NCBI GenBank assembly: GCA_965221585.1
Contig: OZ244898.1
Span: 1,054,001 to 1,118,000 of the forward strand
Direction of reading: 5' to 3'
Source: VXYK01 sp965221585
GTDB taxonomy: Bacteria > Actinomycetota > Acidimicrobiia > Acidimicrobiales > Aldehydirespiratoraceae
DNA length: 64,000 bases
Positions 58,859-64,000 of the stretch are shown here, piece by piece; within the stretch, counting starts at the first letter, position 1; each line of letters begins with the position of its first letter. Made by a program: the position numbers and the translations under genes. The notes below the pieces were generated by a model, which saw only the letters and a program-made list of their open reading frames with translations, did not search any database and was not told the DNA's origin.

Positions 58859-60859
58859 ATGTCTGATGCGCCCCCATCTGATCTGATAAGCGTGGAACTG
58901 CTCGATGGGACTGAGTTCCGACTCAGCGCCGGTTCGACCGCGGCTGATCTGGCTGAGTCGATCAGCCCCCGTCTCGCCTCCGAAGCGTTGATCGCGGTGG
59001 TCGACGGCGTCGAACAGGATCTCGACGTGGTGCTGAGTCCTGGAGCCAAAGTCGAGATAGTCACGCCAGCCTCAGAGGTCGGCCTGCGCACGATTCGTCA
59101 CTCGACCGCCCATGTTCTGGCCCAAGCAATCCTTGATCTCCATCCGGGCACCCAACTGGCAATAGGGCCGCCCATCGAGAACGGGTTCTACTACGATGTC
59201 CAACTGCCTGATGCCCGACCGCTCTCAGAGGGAGACCTGGAGCGGATAGAGGCGCGGATGACCGAGATTGTCGCCGCTGACCAACCGTTCGTGCGTCACG
59301 AACTTTCTGTGTCAGAAGCCCAGGAGTTCTTTGCCGACGACCGCTACAAGGCCGAAATCATCGACCGTGTCGTGTCCGGGTCGGCGACCGGTGAAGACAC
59401 CGGCGAGGTCGCTGACGCGTCGTCGATCAGCTACTACGCGAACGGCGACATCGGTGCTGACGGCACATTCCGCGACATGTGCACCGGTCCCCATGTGCCG
59501 AGCACCGGTCGACTCGGAGCGTTCAAGCTCCAGTCGGTTGCAGGGGCGTACTGGCGCGGCGACGTGACCCGGCCGATGCTGCAACGCGTCTACGGCACTG
59601 CATGGTCCTCGCGCAAGGAACTGAAGAAACACCTGCAGATGCTGGCCGAAGCGGCCAAACGCGACCATCGTCGCCTCGCCACCGAACTCGACCTCCTCTC
59701 CTGGCCCGAGGAACTGGGCCCCGGCCTGGCTGTGTGGCACCCCAAGGGAGCCCTGGTCCGCAAACTGATGGAGGACTACAGCCGCCTGCGGCACGAACAC
59801 GGCGGCTACGACTTCGTGTTCACACCGCATCTGGCGAAGTCGGTGCTGTGGGAGACCTCCGGCCATCTCGACTTCTACGCGGACTCGATGTACCCGCCGA
59901 TGGACCTCGACGGCACGTCGTACTACCCGAAACCGATGAACTGCCCGTTCCATGTGATGATCTACCGGTCCGGCCAGCGCAGCTATCGGGAGTTGCCGCT
60001 ACGGCTCTTCGAGTTGGGGGCGGTGTACCGCTACGAACTGTCGGGCGCGGTCCACGGCTTGATGCGCAGCCGCGGGTTCACCGTGGACGACAGCCACATC
60101 TTCTGCACCCGTGAGGACATCGCGGCCGAGCTCGTGACGTTGATCGACTTCGTACTCAGCGTGCTCCGCGCCTTCGGGTTCGAAGACTTCGTCGCCAAGC
60201 TCTCAACGCGTCCGCCGGACAAGTCGGTCGGCGACGACGAACTGTGGGACGAGGCCACCGAGGGACTTCGCGAAGCGCTGGACGCCAGCGGTCTGGAGTA
60301 CATCATCGATGAGGGCGGTGGGGCGTTCTACGGCCCCAAGATCGACGTCGATGTAGGCGACGCGATCGGGCGTTCATGGCAGCTGTCGACCGTCCAACTC
60401 GACTTCAACCTGCCGGAACGCTTCGATCTGGAATACATCTCCGCCGATGGTTCACGAAAGCGCCCGGTGATGATCCATCGTGCCCTGTTCGGGTCGGTGG
60501 AACGGTTCTTCGGGGTCCTCCTCGAGCATTACGCCGGTGCGTTCCCGACATGGCTGGCACCGGTTCAGGCCCTGGTTCTGCCGGTGGCGGCGGTTCACAA
60601 TGACTACGCCGATTCGGTCGCCGCGCGCCTGGCAGATGCAGGTGTCCGGGTCGAGGTGACAGGGGCCGTCGAGCCGTTGGGCAAGCGTGTCCGCAACGGC
60701 AAGGTCCAGAAGATCCCTTACATCCTCGTTGTCGGCGACGACGACGCCGCAAACGACACTGTCGGTGTCAATCGGCGTGGCCAGAACGCCCCCGAACGTG
60801 ATGTGCCCTTGGCCGAATTCATTGAGATGCTGGCGGTCGAAGCGACATCCCCGGCCTGA
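58859..60859 (+). CDS. thrS: Threonyl-tRNA synthetase
   Basis: The 666-residue enzyme has an N-terminal TGS domain (ISVELLDGTEFRLSAGSTAA), the editing/alanyl-like second additional domain with HSTAHVLAQA, the class II core (PKPMNCPFHVMIY with zinc Cys; YRYELSGAVHGLMRSRGFTV; FYGPKIDVDVGDAIGRSWQ) and the C-terminal anticodon-binding domain (PVAAVHNDYADSVAARL). Full length. It charges tRNA-Thr. The downstream order hypothetical-pgsA-patA-pimA parallels mycobacteria. Confidence 0.97.
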   Translation: MSDAPPSDLISVELLDGTEFRLSAGSTAADLAESISPRLASEALIAVVDGVEQDLDVVLSPGAKVEIVTPASEVGLRTIRHSTAHVLAQAILDLHPGTQLAIGPPIENGFYYDVQLPDARPLSEGDLERIEARMTEIVAADQPFVRHELSVSEAQEFFADDRYKAEIIDRVVSGSATGEDTGEVADASSISYYANGDIGADGTFRDMCTGPHVPSTGRLGAFKLQSVAGAYWRGDVTRPMLQRVYGTAWSSRKELKKHLQMLAEAAKRDHRRLATELDLLSWPEELGPGLAVWHPKGALVRKLMEDYSRLRHEHGGYDFVFTPHLAKSVLWETSGHLDFYADSMYPPMDLDGTSYYPKPMNCPFHVMIYRSGQRSYRELPLRLFELGAVYRYELSGAVHGLMRSRGFTVDDSHIFCTREDIAAELVTLIDFVLSVLRAFGFEDFVAKLSTRPPDKSVGDDELWDEATEGLREALDASGLEYIIDEGGGAFYGPKIDVDVGDAIGRSWQLSTVQLDFNLPERFDLEYISADGSRKRPVMIHRALFGSVERFFGVLLEHYAGAFPTWLAPVQALVLPVAAVHNDYADSVAARLADAGVRVEVTGAVEPLGKRVRNGKVQKIPYILVVGDDDAANDTVGVNRRGQNAPERDVPLAEFIEMLAVEATSPA

Positions 60860-60897
60860 CCCGTCGTGCGCCGACCTGAGTATTGAGTCGTCGCCCC

Positions 60898-60903
60898 TAG
60901 ACT
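60898..60903 (+). promoter_or_regulatory. Leaderless-type -10 of the 182-residue membrane protein
   Basis: TAGACT ends six nt before GTG 60910. Confidence 0.4.
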
Positions 60904-60909
60904 CGGAAC

Positions 60910-61458
60910 GTGGACGACGACCACACCGAAACCCCCTCAGACCGACCGACGCGGGACGTTGATTTTCGTGACTCGCTTCCTGCGGACCTTGATCCCAGCG
61001 CGGTCACAGAGCCGTACCTCTTCCCGAACAACAGCAGGCGACGCATCCCGGCGGTGCTGTACACGCTGATCGGCGCGGTGTGCATTCTGGCGCGCTTCAC
61101 GGTCGGCGAGGATACGCCGGTCGTCAACGACTCTTTCGTCAACAACGGTGTGCTCGTCGCAGGGATCGTCCTGATCGCGGTCGGGCTCTATCACGCCCAG
61201 GGGAGCTGGGACCTGTCCTTCGACGAGGAGCAGGCGCTGCAGGCGGCTGCACGCGATGTCGGTTTCCCGGTCGGACACGCCTCGGCACAGCTCGGTTGGC
61301 GGGGTCTGCGCAGCCGTCCCACCTGGCGGGTGCTCCTCTACAGCAACGAAGCGTCGCCGACCCGTCGCGGCCTCGTGTTGGTGGACGGTATCGACGGGGA
61401 GATCATCGACCGTTTCGTCGAGACCAACCCCGAAGACTGGACCAACCCGCGGAACTGA
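60910..61458 (+). CDS. Small membrane protein, unknown
   Basis: The 182-residue protein has an acidic N-terminus (DDDHTETPSDRPTRDVDF), two transmembrane segments (IPAVLYTLIGAVCILARF; GVLVAGIVLIAVGLYHA) and a soluble C-terminal domain (AARDVGFPVGHASAQLGWRG; RVLLYSNEASPTRRGLVLVD). I do not recognise a family. It occupies the place that a HIT-family gene holds in mycobacteria between thrS and pgsA. GTG start with TAGACT six nt upstream. Confidence 0.75.
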   Translation: MDDDHTETPSDRPTRDVDFRDSLPADLDPSAVTEPYLFPNNSRRRIPAVLYTLIGAVCILARFTVGEDTPVVNDSFVNNGVLVAGIVLIAVGLYHAQGSWDLSFDEEQALQAAARDVGFPVGHASAQLGWRGLRSRPTWRVLLYSNEASPTRRGLVLVDGIDGEIIDRFVETNPEDWTNPRN

Positions 61459-61549
61459 CCGCGACCGTGTCGGCGACCCCTCGGGGTGACAGCCCTCGGA
61501 TCGTTAACGGCGTCCTGCTATCGTGATGGGATTCCCGCGAGGAGCATTA

Positions 61550-62245
61550 ATGTTCGACGGAAACTGGCGCTCGGCCGTTGACCGCAGCCTCACCCCGATT
61601 GGTCACAGTCTGCGACGTACCGGCATCACCCCTGATGTCATAACGATCGTCGGGATCGTCATGGCGACGGTCGCGGCAGTGACGATCGGAGCCGGCTATC
61701 TTCGAATCGGCCTGCTCTTCCTGTTGATCACCGGGATCTCCGACGCTCTCGACGGAGCGGTGGCCCGCGCCGCAGACTCCGGGTCCGGAAGGGGCGCCTA
61801 TTTCGATTCCGTCTCGGACCGGTTGACCGACGCCCTCCTGTTCGGCGGTGTCGCCTGGCACCTGGCCAGCACCGAGCCGGGCCGAATCATGATGCTGCCG
61901 GTGGCCATCATGGCCGCGGCGATGTTCGTTTCGTACCAGCGGGCCAAGGCTGAATCGCTCGGTTATGAAGCCAAGGGTGGGATCATGGAACGCGCCGAGC
62001 GGGTCATCATGCTCGCACTGGCGCTGCTGTTTCCCGAGATCCTCATCCCGGTCCTGTGGATCATGCTTGCTCTCACCACGGTGACTGCGTTGCAGCGATT
62101 CGTCAAGGTGTGGCGCCAGGCGTCGATCGATCGACCCCTTCCGGCTCGTCGACCTCGTCGCCAGCCCCGTCAGCGCTCCCGTGGACGCAATGAGTCGGCC
62201 TGGGCTCAGCGGATGCGGGAACGTCGGACGCTGCGCGAAGGCTGA
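61550..62245 (+). CDS. CDP-alcohol phosphatidyltransferase (PgsA/PIP synthase-like)
   Basis: The 231 residues include the CDP-alcohol motif DALDGAVARAADSGSGRGAY then FDSVSD (Asp65, Asp68, Asp86, Asp90) and about six transmembrane helices. In mycobacteria the equivalent gene at this locus makes phosphatidylinositol phosphate, the base of PIMs. The C-terminal 40 residues are very basic. GAGGAG before the ATG sets the start. Confidence 0.9.
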   Translation: MFDGNWRSAVDRSLTPIGHSLRRTGITPDVITIVGIVMATVAAVTIGAGYLRIGLLFLLITGISDALDGAVARAADSGSGRGAYFDSVSDRLTDALLFGGVAWHLASTEPGRIMMLPVAIMAAAMFVSYQRAKAESLGYEAKGGIMERAERVIMLALALLFPEILIPVLWIMLALTTVTALQRFVKVWRQASIDRPLPARRPRRQPRQRSRGRNESAWAQRMRERRTLREG

Positions 62246-62247
62246 GC

Positions 62248-63159
62248 GTGGTATCGGTCTCCGCCTATCGGGCGGGGTCTCTTTTGGCCCGTCACGTACC
62301 TGTCGCCGCCCAGAATGCCGCGGCACGTGCAGTGGGAGCCGCCTCAGCGGTCAACACCGGGCAGAAGCGGCTGGTCGTTGCCCGCAATCTGGAGAGAGTG
62401 CTGGGGCGAACCATGTCCGCAGCAGAGAAGCGGCGTCGCGTGGCCAAGACCTTCGAGTGGTACACGCGCTACTACGCCGAGAGTTTCCGTCTGCCTAATG
62501 TGCCTGTTGCCGAGATCGATCATGGATTCGGATTCGAGGGGTTCGGTGAGATCGCCGCGGCGGTGGAGCGCGGCCAGGGACCGATTCTGGCCCTGCCCCA
62601 TCTCGGGACCTGGGAATGGGCGGCATGGTGGCTGGCACTGGTACCGAAGTTCAAAGTCACCGCGGTAGTTGAACCGTTGGAGCCTCCAGAAGTATTCGAA
62701 TGGTTCGTGGGGTTCCGTGAAGGGCTGGGCATGAACATCGTTCCCTTGGGACCTGAAGCGGCGTCAACCAGCATTCAGGCGCTGAAACAAGGTCAGGTGC
62801 TGTGCCTGCTGGCGGACCGTGACATACAGGGCAACGGCGTCGTGGTCGAGTTCTTCGGTGAGAAGACGACGCTTCCGGCGGGACCCGCGACCCTGGCCCT
62901 GAGGACCGGGTCGCCGCTGATCCCCTCGGCGGTCTATTGGCGCGACAACACCCGCCATGCCATCTGCACCCCGCCGCTCGACACAAGGCGACACGGCAAG
63001 CTTCGCCAGGACATCGCCCGCGTCACCCAGGATCTGGCACGGGACTTCGAGTATCTGATTTCGCAGGCACCCGAGCAATGGCACATGCTGTCGCCGAACT
63101 GGCCCAGCGACTATCGAGCGTTGGGCCTGCCGCTTCCCGAGCACCTGCGGGACCTCTGA
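62248..63159 (+). CDS. Phosphatidylinositol mannoside acyltransferase (PatA-like)
   Basis: The 303-residue LpxL/HtrB-type acyltransferase has LPHLGTWEWAAWW with the His118-x4-Glu123 dyad, and ADRDIQGNGVVVEFFGE and LALRTGSPLIPSAVYW. In PIM synthesis PatA acylates the mannose of PIM2. GTG start two nt after the pgsA stop. Downstream pimA starts in its stop codon. Confidence 0.88.
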   Translation: MVSVSAYRAGSLLARHVPVAAQNAAARAVGAASAVNTGQKRLVVARNLERVLGRTMSAAEKRRRVAKTFEWYTRYYAESFRLPNVPVAEIDHGFGFEGFGEIAAAVERGQGPILALPHLGTWEWAAWWLALVPKFKVTAVVEPLEPPEVFEWFVGFREGLGMNIVPLGPEAASTSIQALKQGQVLCLLADRDIQGNGVVVEFFGEKTTLPAGPATLALRTGSPLIPSAVYWRDNTRHAICTPPLDTRRHGKLRQDIARVTQDLARDFEYLISQAPEQWHMLSPNWPSDYRALGLPLPEHLRDL

Positions 63160-64000
63160 TGCGCATCGGATTGATCTGTCCGTACAGCCTGACGATGCCC
63201 GGAGGGGTCCAGTCGCAGGTGCTGGCGCTGGCGAGAGCGCTGCGACGGCGCGCCCACTCGGTACGGGTGCTAGCACCGTGCGACGGTCCACCCCCGAATG
63301 CAGGTGTGACGCCCCTTGGTTTGAGCCTGCCGGCCTCGGCCAACGGATCGATCGCTCCCGTGGCTCCGGATCCGTCCGCCCAGCTCCGGGTCATTCGAGC
63401 GATGCGAGACGAAGCATTCGACGTGATTCACCTGCACGAACCGCTCGCTCCGGGGCCGACGATGACCGCGTTGCTGACGCACCCGGCCCCGCTGATCGGA
63501 ACCTTCCATGCCGCCGGTCGATCGTTGTCGTACGAACTGATGCCCAAGGCTGTCCGCTACCTGGCCCGCCGCCTCGACGATCGTGTTGCGGTCTCCCAAG
63601 ACGCCCGGAAACTCGCGATGAAACACCTCGGCGGCAGCTACGACGTGCTCTTCAACGGCGTGGAGGTGAGCCGTTACCGCAAGAGCCCGGCGTACGCGGC
63701 CAACTCTCCAACGGTTCTGTTCATCGGTCGCCACGAGCAGCGCAAGGGACTGCAGGTCCTGCTCGAGGCGGTGAAGTTGCTTCCCTCGGACATTCACGTC
63801 TGGATCGCAGGCAGCGGACCCGAGACCCAGAGGCTCAAGACGCAGTACGGCGATGACTCGAGGCTTGAGTGGCTCGGGTCGATCGACGAGACCGAGAAGA
63901 TCGCGCGGCTGCGCGGCGCCGACATCTTCTGCGCGCCCTCCGTGTTCGGGGAGTCGTTCGGGATTGTTCTTCTGGAGGGGATGGCCGCGGGCACACCGGT
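63159..64000 (+). CDS. GT4 glycosyltransferase, PimA-like (truncated at window end)
   Basis: ATG 63159 overlaps the PatA stop (TGATG). The frame stays open to the window edge for about 280 codons. MRIGLICPYSLTMPGGVQSQ, FDVIHLHEPLAPGPT, GTFHAAGRSLSYE, FNGVEVSRY, LFIGRHEQRKGLQVLLEAV and APSVFGESFGIVLLEGMAAG match GT4 GT-B mannosyltransferases, including the EX7E acceptor/donor block. PimA adds the first mannose to PI. The 3' end, about 80-100 residues, is missing from the window. Confidence 0.92.
   Translation, partial: MRIGLICPYSLTMPGGVQSQVLALARALRRRAHSVRVLAPCDGPPPNAGVTPLGLSLPASANGSIAPVAPDPSAQLRVIRAMRDEAFDVIHLHEPLAPGPTMTALLTHPAPLIGTFHAAGRSLSYELMPKAVRYLARRLDDRVAVSQDARKLAMKHLGGSYDVLFNGVEVSRYRKSPAYAANSPTVLFIGRHEQRKGLQVLLEAVKLLPSDIHVWIAGSGPETQRLKTQYGDDSRLEWLGSIDETEKIARLRGADIFCAPSVFGESFGIVLLEGMAAGTP

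Overview
The window is high-GC DNA that reads as actinobacterial, most likely class Acidimicrobiia. This is inferred from gene content and order. There is a mycothiol-ligase-type MshC, an F420-dependent NADP reductase, an InhA-type enoyl reductase, a thrS-x-pgsA-patA-pimA order as in mycobacteria, Thr/Pro-rich secreted linkers, phosphotransferase/DUF6285-type genes and steroid-type Ltp2/MaoC/DUF35 catabolic genes. Genes are densely packed, with many ATGA or TGATG stop-start overlaps. Many first genes of transcription units have a TANNNT hexamer 6-9 nt before the start codon, suggesting leaderless transcripts. No mobile element, CRISPR array or rRNA was seen.

Layout. 0-1.6 kb: an Fe-S PD-(D/E)XK nuclease, a small conserved-looking protein and tRNA-Leu(TAA). 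1.8-4.4 kb: a large secreted protein with a duplicated N-terminal domain, FN3 domains and WSDG-type propeller repeats. 4.7-7.6 kb: a PanB-like protein coupled to a sterol-desaturase-type membrane protein, divergent from a LysR regulator. 7.6-18.1 kb: a catabolic island with a possible 2OG-oxygenase, an HSL esterase, a tandem family III CoA-transferase, an amidohydrolase, an Ltp2-like thiolase/aldolase, two MaoC hydratases, a DUF35 protein, a Baeyer-Villiger monooxygenase and a cupin. It is bracketed by two near-identical 31-bp direct repeats. Together these could oxidise a cyclic ketone or terpenoid/steroid-like compound, open the ester and shorten a CoA-activated side chain.

18.2-21.7 kb: a circularly permuted ATP-grasp / alpha-E / transglutaminase operon. 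21.7-26.8 kb: an SDR, a membrane protein, D-Ala-D-Ala ligase, a membrane-fused MurF-like ligase and an alpha/beta hydrolase. 26.9-28 kb: a class III nucleotidyl cyclase. 28-33.1 kb: two divergent GH3 glycosidases. 33.1-38.2 kb: a membrane sulfatase-like protein, an alpha/beta hydrolase, a 66-residue membrane peptide and a SAM methyltransferase. 38.2-49.1 kb: TrpB2, a DsbA-like protein, a DyP peroxidase, a cupin/DUF/phosphotransferase cluster, a polytopic membrane protein, thiamine pyrophosphokinase, an ABC ATPase and a TauE-type permease. 49.1-55.3 kb: a heterodimeric ABC exporter and two CNNM/CBS transporters. 55.4-64 kb: FabI/InhA, F420:NADP reductase, MshC, PlsC, ThrS, a membrane protein, PgsA/PIP synthase, PatA and a truncated PimA. 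The last genes form a phosphatidylinositol mannoside pathway.

All calls come from reading the sequence and recalled family motifs. No database search was run.
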